DNA of 64,000 nt from assembly GCF_022539505.1 (NCBI RefSeq), contig NC_061512.1, positions 250,186,510 to 250,250,509 on the forward strand, written 5' to 3'. The stretch is from Lolium rigidum (Eukaryota > Streptophyta > Magnoliopsida > Poales > Poaceae). The notes under the pieces were generated by a model. It worked only from the letters and a program-made list of their open reading frames with translations, made no database searches and was not told where the DNA came from. This document shows positions 11,061 through 21,015 of the stretch, piece after piece (the first letter of the stretch is position 1; every line of letters begins with the position of its first letter). The translations under genes were made by a program, and so were the position numbers.

Positions 11061-11750
11061 CTATGTGATAGTGAGGTCAGCCGACACATCAATTGTTTTC
11101 TTCGGGTCAGAGGGATGCACTTGATGCCTCTTTGCTTCTTTGGCAGCGTCAAACTCGTTGGTTTTTGTGTTCCGATTGTAGGTAGGTGGCTGCTTGTGAT
11201 CGGTGAGTACGTCCAGTGCATTGAGCTCCTCTCTGACTCTGACTTTGGAGGCGATCTTTTGGAAGTCTTTGTCGCAATTATCAGAACGAGAGAAACATCC
11301 ATGAACAGTTATTGTGGCCCCATTATTTCCTGGTATCTTGAGTTTTTGGTACGCGTAATGAGGGACTGCCATGAACTTAGCGAACGCTGGTCTTCCGAGA
11401 ATAGCGTGGTACTGCGATTCTCAATTCACTACCTCGAACTCGAGTCTTTCCTTCCTAAACTTGTCGGGTGTACCGAAAAGAACGTCCAAAGATATTTTGC
11501 TGAGAGGATATGCAGGTAGGGTCAAGATAATGCCGTGAAAGCCTATGTCAGATTCTTGTAGCATATCGACTGTAATGCCCATTGCCTTCATTGTGCTTGC
11601 GAACAAAAGGTTTAAGCCGCTGCCACCATCCATGAACACCTTACTCATGTTGAATCCACCAATCTGTGCTTCGAGTACTAGGGCGGCGTGACCGGGCCTA
11701 GGTACAGCCGTCAAATGATCGGCCCTATTAAATAATATACTCTGCTCTGG
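11061..11750 (-). pseudogene. Element B aspartic protease region
   Basis: Minus strand. It encodes PRPGHAALVLEAQIGG, then the retroviral-type protease active site in the form FMDGGSGLNLLF, and IILTLPAYPLSKISLDVLFG. A TGA (Trp codon in J) interrupts after FEVVN at about 11418-11420, and a TAG lies at 11061-11063. J has a TAG at the matching position (38519-38521). Without the stops the frame runs straight into RT, consistent with a fused gag-pro-pol polyprotein. Confidence 0.8.
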
Positions 11751-12955
11751 CTAGTCGATATATTCTGGTACACTTGCCATGGCTACTTCTGCAAGTTTTA
11801 CCTCCCGTGTAAATTTTTTGGACTCCCTTTTAGAGACGCGGGCCTTGTGGATCATGTTCACCTGTTCTCGCGATATAGGAAAGACTTCGGCTAGGACACG
11901 AGGATGGACCTGTTGAGACTGCAGCTCGAGCGGCTGACTGGAAGTAGCTGTCCCTGTATTGTCGCGTGCGCATGAGTATCGGGGCAAGACCTCAATGCTT
12001 CGCATAACTTCTGAAGCTCGAGGAATTGTCGACAATCCTTGAGGAAGTGAGATGCTTTCTTGATGTTATCTTTTGGATCAATGTAGGCGTGCAAACAACA
12101 GGGAGCATTTAATTGCTCCATGGCTGGCAGGTCGGGCACCCGAGGAAAGCGATTATGTCGACTACTCCCTCGTTTGTCACAGCTATTACCTTTCGTTCAC
12201 TATATTGCTCGATGTACTGATCGCTGCACCGATAAGCGTGATTGATGGTGGTCCTGCCGGTGCGATCAATTGCTTCGTAGTTGAAATCTCGTATTCTCTT
12301 TCGGAGCTCGTGTCTGCTCCCGAGGCTATTCGGGCGCCTTCGATTGCTTTCACCGTCGCTACTAAGCGGGCATGATTTTTGTGTGCGGTCCTCGCCATCG
12401 GCCAAGCTGTTAGTAGTTTCCATCAGCTTGGTGATGGACTTTGACAGATCAGCTGCCAATCAACGTCGGTTGAGCTCTGATTACTCTCTGACTAGCCGGA
12501 CGCACCTTTGCGCTGCATTCCACTTTGTTTGGGAGACTACAATGGTGGCGCTATCAGTAGCTCTCCCATCATGCTGATGATCGCTCTCCACGTGTGCAAC
12601 GTTGCCAACCGCAGAGATTCCGGTTTCTTCTTCTGATCCGAAAGTAACGCAGACCTGGTACTGCGCGGGTCGGGCCACGGCTAGAGAGCGGTTGTGCTAG
12701 CTGATGTTTTCTCTGTCGAAGAAGTAATCGATGCCGTAGACGAAGGGAGGAGCGTCTAAGCCGAGTTCGTGCCTGGTGTCGCATTCGAGGAAGTTGTACG
12801 ATGTCAGATTCGATGATCAGGAGTCATCAGACCCGATGGACATGGTGGACATGGTACGGCGTGGCGATGATGATGATGGAGATGCTGGAGTTGATACCGA
12901 CGATGCAGCCAATAGGTCAGCCGCAGTTGGTGGTGAAGCGGTTGACATAGGCATC
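11751..12955 (-). pseudogene. Element B gag remnant
   Basis: Minus strand, upstream of protease. Recognisable parts are HAYIDPKDNIKKASHFLKDC and FLELQKLCEALR, matching J's HSYIDPKDCLEKSSHLLRNC region, and the gag-protease linker VNMIHKARVSKRESKKFTREV. The N-terminal part (about 12500-12950) contains CDTRHELGLDAPPFVYGIDYF and a Ser/Pro-rich start. I do not see the usual capsid core (Retrotrans_gag) with its conserved W, so the central gag seems deleted or too diverged. The frame is broken several times. Confidence 0.6.
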
Positions 12956-12960
12956 CCCAA

Positions 12961-13345
12961 TGGGCCTGCCGAAGAAGGTACCCAGGGTTTACTGAAGGCC
13001 CACGACCCGAAGTTTTACAAAGCATAAAGGCCCAATCAGGAGATAGTTTGGAAAGATAGATTTGTATTAGGAAGATTAACTTGTAATTATTGCGGGACGG
13101 GTCAGAAACCCTCCCGGACTATGTAACTTGTGTATCACGAAACCCTCGGCTCTGCGTCCTATATAAGGGGGAGTCGAGGGACAAAGAAAGGACCGATTCA
13201 TTGTTTTCACGCAACCCTAGTTTTCATAGCAATTGAGTACTTTTTCGGCTGAACCTTCGAGATCTACTTGCCCTCTACTTCCAACTAAACCCTAGTCTAC
13301 AACTCGTAGGCATTGATAAGTTAATCCCTTATCAATTGGCGTCGT
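12961..13345 (+). repeat. LTR and start of primer-binding site of Tat element K
   Basis: Plus-oriented LTR-like sequence. The 5' boundary is uncertain; TGGGCCTGCC at 12961 is the best TG start next to B's gag. A TATATAAGGGGGAG box lies at about 13161. U5 ends in CCCTTATCA at 13334, followed by ATTGGCGTCGT (13335-13345), the start of a Tat-type primer-binding site (compare TTGGCGACGTCTGTGGGA in J). Element C interrupts the site at 13346. The rest of K is not seen in the window. Confidence 0.6.
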
Positions 13346-15087
13346 TGATACGTCTCCAACGTATCTATAATTTCTTATGTTCCATGCCACATTATTGATG
13401 ATATCTACATGTTTTATGCACACTTTATGTCATATTCGTGCATTTTCTGGAACTAACCTATTAACAAGATGCCGAAGTGCCAGTTACTGTTTTATGATGT
13501 TTTTGGTTTCAGAAATCCTAGTAACGAAATATTCTCGAATTGGACGAAATCAACGCCCAGGTTCCTATTTTGCCCGGAAGCATCCAGAACACCCGAGAGC
13601 CGCCAGAGGGGGGCCCTGTGGGCCCCAGATGATAGGGTGGCGCGGCCTGGGCCCTGGCCGCGCCAGCCTATGGTGTGGTCGCCCCTTCGACCCTCCGAGG
13701 CTGCCCTTTCGCCTATATAAAGCCCCTGCATCGAAAACCCTTACGGAGGAAGCCACGGTACGAGAAAAGTTCCAGAGCCGCCGCCATCGCGAAGCCAAGA
13801 TCTGGGGACGGGAGTCTGCGTTCGGCACCCCGCCGGACGGGGAAGTGCCCCGGAAGGCTTCTCCATCGACACCGCTGCCATCTCCACCGCCATCTTCATC
13901 ACCGCTGCTTGCTCCCATGAGGAGGGAGTAGTTCTCCATCGAGGCTCGGGGCTGTACCGGTAGCTATGTGGTTCATCTCTCTCCTATGTACTTCAATACA
14001 ATAATCTCATGAGCTGCCTTACATGATTGAGATTCATATGATGATGCTTGTAATCTAGATGTCATTATGCTAGTCAAGTGGGTTTTACTTATGTGATCTC
14101 CGGAGACTCCTTGTCCCACGTGTGTAAAGGTGACAGTGTGTGCACCGTGTGGGTCTCTTAGGCTATATTTCACGAGAATACTTATTCATTGTTATGAATG
14201 GCATAGTGAAGTGCTTATTTATATCTCTTTATGATTGCAATGTGTTTTGTATCACAATTTATCTATGTGCTACTCTAGTGAAGTTATTAAAGTAGTTTTA
14301 TTCCTCCTACACGATGTAATGGTGACAGTGTGTGCATTCGTGTTAGTATTTGGTTTATGCTATGATCATGATCTCTTGTAGATTGCAAAGTTAACTATTG
14401 CTATGATAGTATTGATGTGTATTATTCCTCCTACATAAGCATGAAGGTGACAGTGTGCATGCTATGTTAGTACTTGGTTTAGTCATTTCGATCTTTCATG
14501 CACTCTAAGGTTATTTAAATATGAACATTTAATTGTGGAGCTTGTTAACTCCGGCATTAAGGGTTCGTGTAATCCTACGCAATGTGTTCATCATCCAACA
14601 AGAGAGTGTAGAGTATGCATTTATCTATTCTGTTATGTGATCAAAGTTGAGAGTGTCCACTAGTGAAAGTCTAATCCCTAGGCCTTGTTCCTAAATACTG
14701 CTATCACTTCGCTTGTTTATTGTTTTACTGAGTTACTACTCGCTGCGTTACTACTGCTTGTTTACTTCCTACAATATTACTACCATCAACTCGTATGCCA
14801 GACAAGCTATTTTACGGCGCCGTACTACTGCTCATATTCATTCATACCACTTGTATTTCACTATCTCTTCGCCGAACTAGTGCACCTATTAGGTGTGTTG
14901 GGGACACAAGAGACTTCTTGCTTTGTGGTTGCGGGGTTGCATGAGAGGGATATCTTTGACCTCTTCCTCCCCGAGTTCGATAAACCTTGGGTAATCCACT
15001 TAAGGGAAACTTGCTCGCTGTTCTACAAACCTCCGCTCTTGGAGGCCCAACAACTGTCTACAAGAATAGAAGCACCCGTAGACATCA
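13346..15087 (+). repeat. 5' LTR of element C
   Basis: 1742-bp LTR from TGATACGTCTCCAACG to GTAGACATCA. A perfect 9-bp inverted repeat with 8-nt loop, GGCGCGGCC/GGCCGCGCC, lies at 13639-13664, and a TATATAAAG box at about 13713. In U5 the phrase GGTGACAGTGTG recurs at about 14128, 14321 and 14446, the last two after TTATTCCTCCTACA. Over the first 480 bases it is nearly identical to the 3' copy; most differences lie at CAG/CTG sites. Confidence 0.85.
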
Positions 15088-15254
15088 AGCACTTTTTCTA
15101 AGCGCCGTTGCTTAGGGAGGAAAGGTAAAAGGCACTCATACTTCGGTTCCAGGTAACAATACTTTTCCGGCGCCATTGTGTGTGTGCTCGAAGCTATTTC
15201 CTTTAGACTCTGCAATTGCGACATTTGGTTTCTTGTTTACACTAGTTAGGCATA

Positions 15255-15899
15255 ATGGACAACAATGACCTTTTTATTCTATTTCCTGATTTAAGACATG
15301 GATGGTTTGATGCGAAAATTAAAAAACCCATGGAACATATTAATATGAATGCTTCGAACACTATTGTTGCTAATGCTATGGAAAATTCTAAGCTTGGGGA
15401 AGCTGGTTTTGGTGAGCATGATATTTTTAGTCCCCCAAGCATTGAGGAGAAAATTTACTTTGATGATACTATGCCTCCTATATTTGATGATGAGAATAAT
15501 AATGATAGCTACTTTGTTGAATTTGCTCCCACTACAACTAATAAGAATGACTATGCTTATGTTGGGAGTAGTAATTATTTTATGCATGAGACTCATGATA
15601 AGAATGCTTTATGTGATAGTTATATTGTTGAGTTTGCTCATGTTGCTACTGAAAGTTATTATGAGAGAGGAAAATATGGTTGTAAAAATTTTCATGTTAC
15701 TAAAACACCTCTCTATGTGCTGAAATTTTTGAAGCTACACTTGTTTTATCTTCCTATGCTTGTTACTTTGCTCTTCATGAACTTTTTTATTTACAAGATT
15801 CCTATGCATAGGAAGCATGTTAGACTTAAATGTGTTTTGAATTTGCCTCTTGATGCTCTCTTTTGCCTCAACTCTTATTTCTTGCGAGTGCATCATTAA
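15255..15899 (+). CDS. Orphan ORF of non-autonomous element C, acidic protein with hydrophobic C-terminus
   Basis: 214 codons starting MDNNDLFILFPDLRHGWF. It matches no family I recognise. The N-terminal two thirds are acidic and Asn/Asp rich. The C-terminal part, YYERGKYGCKNFHVTKTP then LFYLPMLVTLLFMNFFIY followed by KIPMHRKHVR, is a strong membrane-segment candidate with a basic stop-transfer. The same protein occurs in G (45870-46865), where it is longer and has a second hydrophobic stretch. C's end appears altered by a frame change near 15840 relative to G. The only ORF in the element, it could aid packaging or membrane association; that is a guess. It could also be a decayed gag or env-like ORF. 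Confidence 0.55.
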   Translation: MDNNDLFILFPDLRHGWFDAKIKKPMEHINMNASNTIVANAMENSKLGEAGFGEHDIFSPPSIEEKIYFDDTMPPIFDDENNNDSYFVEFAPTTTNKNDYAYVGSSNYFMHETHDKNALCDSYIVEFAHVATESYYERGKYGCKNFHVTKTPLYVLKFLKLHLFYLPMLVTLLFMNFFIYKIPMHRKHVRLKCVLNLPLDALFCLNSYFLRVHH

Positions 15900-16588
15900 A
15901 ACTGCTGAGCCCATCTTAATGGCTATAAAGAAAGAACTTCTTGGGAGATAACCCATGTGTTTATTTTACTACAGAAATTTTTGTTTTGTTGAGTCTTGGA
16001 AGTTGTTTACTACTGTAGCAACCTCTCCTTATCATGTTTTTGTGCCAAGTAAAGTTTCTATGCTAAAGTTGATGTTATATTTGGGATCGCTGCGCAGAAA
16101 CAGCATTGCTTTTCCGTCACGAATCTGGGCACAAGTCTCTGTAGAAAATTCGAAAAAATCTTCCAATTTACGAGCGTGATCCTCAGATATGTACGCAACT
16201 TTCATTAGTTTTGAGTTTTTCCATTTGAGCAAGTCTGGTGCCATTTTAAAATTCGTCTTTACGGACTGTTCCGTTTTTGACAGATTCTGCCTTTTATTTC
16301 GCATTGCCTCTTTTGCTATGTTGGATGAATTTCTTTGATCCATTAATGTCCAGTAGCTTTATGCAATGTCCGAAGTGTAAAGAATGATTGTGTCACCTCT
16401 GAACATGTGAATTTTTGATTATGCACTAACCCTCTAATGAGTTTGCTTGAAGTTTGGTGTGAAGGAAGTTTTCAAGGGTCAATAGAAGAGGGTGATATAA
16501 TGTGATCGAGAAGAGTGAAAGGTCTAAGCTTGGGGATGCCCTCGTGGTTCATCCCTGCATATTTCAAGAAGACTCAAGCATCTAAGCT

Positions 16589-16609
16589 TGGGGATGCCCA
16601 AGGCATCCC
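16589..16609 (+). repeat. Perfect 9-bp hairpin GGGGATGCC-CAA-GGCATCCCC in element C
   Basis: The inverted repeat is exact with a 3-nt loop. It recurs in E at 31892-31912 (loop TTG on the plus strand) and in G, where element I is inserted inside its 3' arm (47513-47517 and 57996-58000). It overlaps a polypurine-like motif. Confidence 0.8.
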
Positions 16610-17484
16610 CTTCTTCATCGACAAAGTATCAGGTTCCTTCTCTTGAAACTATATTTTTATTCGGTCACATCTTATGTACTTTACTTGGAGCGTCTGTGTG
16701 TGCTTTTATTTTTGTTTTGTTATCTTCGTTCTCTGAATAAGTTCATCCTTGTGTGGGAGAGAGACACGCTCCGCTGGTTCGTATGAACACATGTGTTCTT
16801 AGCTCATAATATTCATGGCGAAGTTTCCTCTTCGTTAAATTGTTATATGGTTGGAATTGAAAAATGCTACATGTAGTAATTGGTAAAATGTCTTGGATAA
16901 TGTGATACTTGGCAATTGTTGTGTGTTTAAGCTCTTGCATCATATGCTTTGCACCCATTAATGAAGAAATACATAGAGCTTGCTAAAATTTGATTTGCAT
17001 AATTGGTCTCTCTAAAGTCTAGATAATTTCTAGTATTGAGTTTTGAACAACAAGGAAGGCGGTGTAGAGTCTTATAATGTTTACAATATGTCTTTTATGT
17101 GAGTTTTGCTGCACCGGTTCATCCTTGAGTTTGCTTCAATTAACCTTGCTAGCCTAAGCCTTGTATCGAGAGGGAATACTTCTCATGCATCCAAATCCTT
17201 GAGCCAACTACTATGCCATTTGTGTCCACCATACCTACCTACTACATGGTATTTCTCCGCCATTCCAAAGTAAATTGCTTGAGTGCTACCTTTAAACAAT
17301 TCAAAATTTATCACCTCTTATTTGTGTCAATGTTTTATAGCTCATGAGGAAGTATGTGGTGTTTATCTTTCAATCTTGTTGGGCAACTTTCAACAATGGA
17401 CTAGTGGATTCATCCGCTTATCCAATAATTTTGCAAAAAGAGCTGGCAATGGGATTCCCAGTCCCAAATTAATTAACAAAAATA

Positions 17485-17684
17485 GACACTCCTCCATGGT
17501 ATGTGATTGTTGGACTGGCACCCGAAGGATTCGGTTAGCCATGGCTTGAGAAAGCAAAGGTGGGGAGGAGTGTCATCATAATAAAACTAAAATAAAAGGC
17601 ACTCCTTCATGGTATGAGATTGTTGGCAGGCACCCGAGGATTCGGTTAGCCATGGTTTGTGAAACAAAGGTTGGAAGGAGTGCC
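17485..17684 (+). repeat. Tandem-duplicated hairpin module in C with compensatory stem changes
   Basis: Two adjacent units of about 90 bases. Unit 1 stem: GACACTCCTCC (17485-17495) with GGAGGAGTGTC (17564-17574). Unit 2 stem: GGCACTCCTTC (17598-17608) with GAAGGAGTGCC (17674-17684). Both are perfect 11-bp stems, and the two positions that differ between units have changed on both arms. The loops share GGCACCCGA and ATTCGGTTAGCCATGG. Element I has one copy at 55631-55719. Confidence 0.75.
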
Positions 17685-18330
17685 ACCCAAAAATAAAATA
17701 AAATGGGAGCCGCTCTTTGAAGGTTTGTCTGGCAAGGGGGTTAGAGTACCCGCTACCATTCGTTGACAACAACAAACACCTCTCAAAACTTTATTTTTAT
17801 GCTCTCTTCATGTTTTCAAAATAAAAGCTCTAGCACAAATACAGCAGTCGATGCTTCCCTCTGCGAAGGGCCATTCTTTTACTTTTATTGTTGAGTCAGT
17901 TTACCTATCTCCCTCCACCTTAAGAAGCAAACACTTGTGTGAACTGTGCATTGATTCCTACATACTTGCATATTGCACTTGTTATATTACTTTATGTTGA
18001 CAATATCCATGAGATATACATGTTACAAGTTGAAAGCAACCGCTGAAACTTAATCTTCTTTTGTGTTGCTTCAATACCTTTACTTTGAATTATTGCTTTA
18101 TGAGTTAACTCTTATGCAAGACTTATTGATGCTTGTCTTGAAAGCGCTATTCATGAAAAGTCATTGCTTTATGATTCAGTTGTTTACTCATGTCATTACC
18201 ATTGTTTTGATCGCTGCATTAATTACATATGTTTACAATATGATCAAGGTTATGATGGCATGTCACTTAAGAAATTATCTTTGTTATCGTTTTACCTTGC
18301 GGGACGAGCGTAACTAAGCTTGGGGATCGC

Positions 18331-18829
18331 TGATACGTCTCCAACGTATCTATAATTTCTTATGTTCCATGCCACATTATTGATGATATCTACATGTTTT
18401 ATGCACACTTTATGTCATATTCGTGCATTTTCCGGAACTAACCTATTAACAAGATGCCGAAGTGCCGGTTCCATTTTCTGCTGTTTTGGTTTCGAAATCC
18501 TAGTAACGAAATATTCTCGGAATTGGACGAAATCAACGCCCGGGTTCCTATTTTGCCCGAAGCATCCAGAACACCCGAGAGCCGCGCGGAGGGGGCCCTG
18601 TGGGCCCAGCATGATAAGGGTGGCGCGGCCTGGGCCCTGGCCGCGCCAGCCTATGGTGTGGTCACCCCTTCGACCCTCCGAGGCTGCCCTTTCGCCTATA
18701 TAAAGCCCCTGCATCGAAAACCCTTACGGAGGAAGCCACGATACGAGAAAAGTTCCAGAGCCGCCGCCATCGCGAAGCCAAGATCTGCGGGACAGGAGTC
18801 TCTGTTCCGGCACCCTGCCGGACGGGGAA
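18331..18829 (+). repeat. 3' LTR of element C, truncated by D-left
   Basis: First 499 bp of the LTR, starting TGATACGTCTCCAACG directly after a polypurine tract. The GC-rich hairpin is at 18622-18647 and the TATATAAAG box near 18695. It stops at GGGAA, where TGTTGGGGGG of D-left begins. The remainder is not found beyond D-right. Confidence 0.85.
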
Positions 18830-19552
18830 TGTTGGGGGGATGACCCCCGGTATGCCAAAGGCATGCCAAACCGGATGGTCTTATCCATCAAGATACCAGC
18901 TTTAATATTTATACGGAGCTCAAAGATAGGAATTTGGCTAAGTAAGCTAAGCCGGTATCCCAAAGAGGGGTATGCCGAACCGGAAGGAGAGATACCGGAG
19001 CACCGGAAGGAAGAGCATGTCGGGCTGGCTGGTCAAAGATTCCGTCAGAGCTAAAGGACAAGGATGAGCTAAGCAAAGTAGCTTTAAACGAAGGCTCGAA
19101 GACAAAGAAGAGGATGACGGCCAAAGAAGCCGGAGGACGTCAGCCTTCACTCGTTTAAAGAAGACCCCGGCGTCATCTATGATTAAAGTAGCTTTATAAA
19201 GTATCTTTGTAAAGTAGTTTGTCTAGTCAAAGATCCCATTAGGGTTTCTTGTCCCGTAAGCCACCCTCTCCCCTATATAAGGAGGGGGCAGCCTCTTTCA
19301 TACGCGCGTGACATGAGAGACAGGACCTTGTAAGCTTGAACCTGTAAACCTGTGGAGATCAATGAAAGTGGTGATCTAGAGCGAGTTCTTCCTTGTGTCT
19401 TTCTTCTTCAACCTCTGGCTTTTGCCAAGTTCTTGAGGAAACCATCCGGAAGTTCATCACATCTAGTCACAAACCCTCCCCCGAATCCTCTAGCGTCCAT
19501 TCGGCCCCAAGATAAGCCATCCTATGGCATCTGTTTGTTCCCCACGACGACA
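18830..19552 (+). repeat. 5' LTR of element D-left
   Basis: 723 bp, from TGTTGGGGGGATGACC to CACGACGACA. The tip contains the palindrome GGCATGCC. A TATATAAGGAGG box is at about 19274. The end is followed at once by a primer-binding site, which fixes it as a 5' LTR. Confidence 0.85.
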
Positions 19553-19553
19553 G

Positions 19554-19573
19554 TTGGCGCCCACCGTGGGGCC
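19554..19573 (+). promoter_or_regulatory. Primer-binding site of D-left
   Basis: TTGGCGCCCACCGTGGGGCC begins two bases after the LTR end, the position expected for minus-strand priming. I do not assign the tRNA. Confidence 0.65.
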
Positions 19574-20915
19574 TAAAGTGGCGCTTGCTGGAGTTCATAT
19601 TCGGGCGGGCATCCTCGACATCAACGGCGAGCGCACGGTGTCCGCGCTCGTGCAACGCATCTACAACATGGACTTCATCAACGACGACAACGCAGGCCGC
19701 TCGCCAACGGCGGCAAGTTCCACGCAACGGCCGCACCATCGAGTTCGGCGAGCATCCGCGTCTATTTCGGCACCGTTCCCGTGCGCGCTGGCCCTCGCCG
19801 GTGCTGGTAGCGCCGGATCCGCCAAGATGGTTGATATGCTGGCCGCGCCGCCAGCGCGTGGAGGTCATGATGGCTGGTGCGGTCAACACCTGGCAAGGAG
19901 GAGCTGTGGAGGAAAGAGAAATGAACGCGCGGCATCAACCCGCCCGGCAAAACCGCCCGCTGGAGCGTGACGCAGGCGCCGCGGGAGCATCGTCAGCACC
20001 ACCGGCAACGCCTCTTCAAGCGGCGATGCACACGCTGGCCACGCCCATCGCGCAGAACATCGACCCGGCAAAGGCTCAGGAGGAGCTGGAGGCCACGCGC
20101 AAGGCCCTCGCTACGGTGGCGCCGACATCATCCGGGCGCAGCGCGAGCTGAACCTAACCCTACGTGAGTACAACGCTGCCCATGGCTTTGCTTCGCTTAG
20201 TGCTCATCGCTGCTAGAATACCGAAAACCGGCTTAAGGCTCGCAATCTAGATCAGTGATTTGCGCAAAGAAGTTCTTATCAGCAAGAGTGCATCTCCGTA
20301 TGCTATGCAAGCATCGTAGAAAAGCCTAAGTACGATGAGCCCGGATAAAACTATAAAAGCCGCTAAAGCTGCAAGTAGAGCTATGTGAATCACTTTCCGG
20401 TGACGAGTTGGCAAAGCAACAAGAACGTGTAAAAGAGCCGTTGAAAACTATTGAGCAACAAAATGCTGAGCAACTAGCTAAGCTGAACGAGGCAGTGGCC
20501 TCAAAATCCGCTGCGTTCAACAAAGAATGCCGGAAGCAAGTCCTGTGAGGTGCATCGTCCCCTCATCCCGGACAAAAGAAGGGAAAGAGAAAAGAATGCC
20601 GACGATGACTCGTGTATGATCCGAGCTTGCGTAAAGCAAAAGCCGGGCAACATGATGCCGGTAGAAAAAGCCAAGGGGCAGCATCGGGGCTACGCCAAGG
20701 GAGGCTATGCCGGAAAATAATCATGCCGGTAGATATGAAACCGGGCAAAATTATCGAGCTGCAAGAGTAGCATAGGTGGATGAAGAAATGCCACCACCAG
20801 GGTACCGTGAGGCAAGAGCCGCTGAACCGGAAGAATATGATGAATCGGATTCCGAGGTGGAGCGAACAAGAGTCCACCGAACCCTTTGGGGAGCGCACAG
20901 GGGAAAGATGTTTGC
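19574..20915 (+). pseudogene. D-left gag-region remnant
   Basis: Leader and gag-type sequence in several frames. Visible pieces are VALAGVHIRAGILDINGERT followed by VSALVQRIYNMDF, an Ala/Pro-rich stretch, LQAAMHTLATPIAQN followed by PAKAQEELEATRKAL (helix-forming), and near the gap EPEEYDESDSEVERT. I do not see an intact capsid domain or a CCHC knuckle. The sequence is frame-broken and ends at the gap. Confidence 0.45.
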
Positions 20916-21015
20916 NNNNNNNNNNNNNNNNNNNNNNNNNNNNNNNNNNNNNNNNNNNNNNNNNNNNNNNNNNNNNNNNNNNNNNNNNNNNNNNNNNNNN
21001 NNNNNNNNNNNNNNN
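20916..21015. other. Assembly gap of exactly 100 N
   Basis: A round run of 100 N usually marks a gap of unknown size. The flanks belong to the same family of Tat element but probably to different copies (see finding on the chimeric join). Confidence 0.95.

Larger units (their letters stand above)
4791..12960 (-). mobile_element. Tat-lineage Ty3/gypsy LTR retrotransposon B, 5'-truncated
   Basis: Minus-strand element. Going from its 5' end (right) it shows gag remnant, protease, RT, RNase H, a second RNase H, a truncated integrase, an antisense gene (+ strand), a polypurine tract and a 3' LTR. Its own 5' LTR and primer-binding site are missing: sequence resembling the LTR of another element (K) starts at about 12961. 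Pol is closely related to that of J (+), often residue for residue. Decay includes in-frame stops, a changed RT catalytic residue, loss of the integrase core, and a retroposon insertion at 8870-9513. Confidence 0.85.
15900..18330 (+). other. 3' non-coding region of element C
   Basis: 2.4 kb of AT-rich sequence without a credible ORF. It contains two internal polypurine-like copies AAGCTTGGGGATGCC (about 16528 and 16584), a perfect 9-bp hairpin (16589-16609), a duplicated covarying hairpin (17485-17684), and segments shared with I (about 17150-17460) and E. It ends with the true polypurine tract before 18331. Confidence 0.7.
13346..18829 (+). mobile_element. Athila-like non-autonomous LTR retrotransposon C
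   Basis: Plus-strand element with a full 5' LTR (13346-15087), a degenerate tRNA-Asp-type primer-binding site at about 15099-15117, one ORF (15255-15899), a long AT-rich 3' region, a polypurine tract (AAGCTTGGGGATCGC, 18316-18330) and a truncated 3' LTR (18331-18829). No gag or pol is present in the 3.2-kb internal part, so it would need proteins in trans. The left flank GTCGT (13341-13345) is the presumed target duplication. The right end is cut by D-left. Confidence 0.85.
18830..20915 (+). mobile_element. Tat-lineage element D-left: 5' LTR, primer-binding site and 5' internal region
   Basis: Plus-oriented element inserted in C's 3' LTR; the left target site is GGGAA (18825-18829). It consists of a 723-bp 5' LTR, a primer-binding site and about 1.3 kb of gag-region sequence, and runs into the N gap. 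Its LTR resembles H's LTR more closely than that of D-right, and its target site does not match the right flank of D-right (CATCA). Confidence 0.8.

Noticed and set aside
12109..12459. Independent host gene on the minus strand
   Set aside because: It lies between B's gag N-terminal piece and its HAYIDPKD segment on the same strand, so it is part of the degenerate gag region.
15349..15723. Highly hydrophobic Met/Leu-rich frame in element C
   Set aside because: It is an out-of-frame reading of the acidic Asp/Asn-rich ORF 15255-15899 (GAT/AAT read as ATG/ATT).
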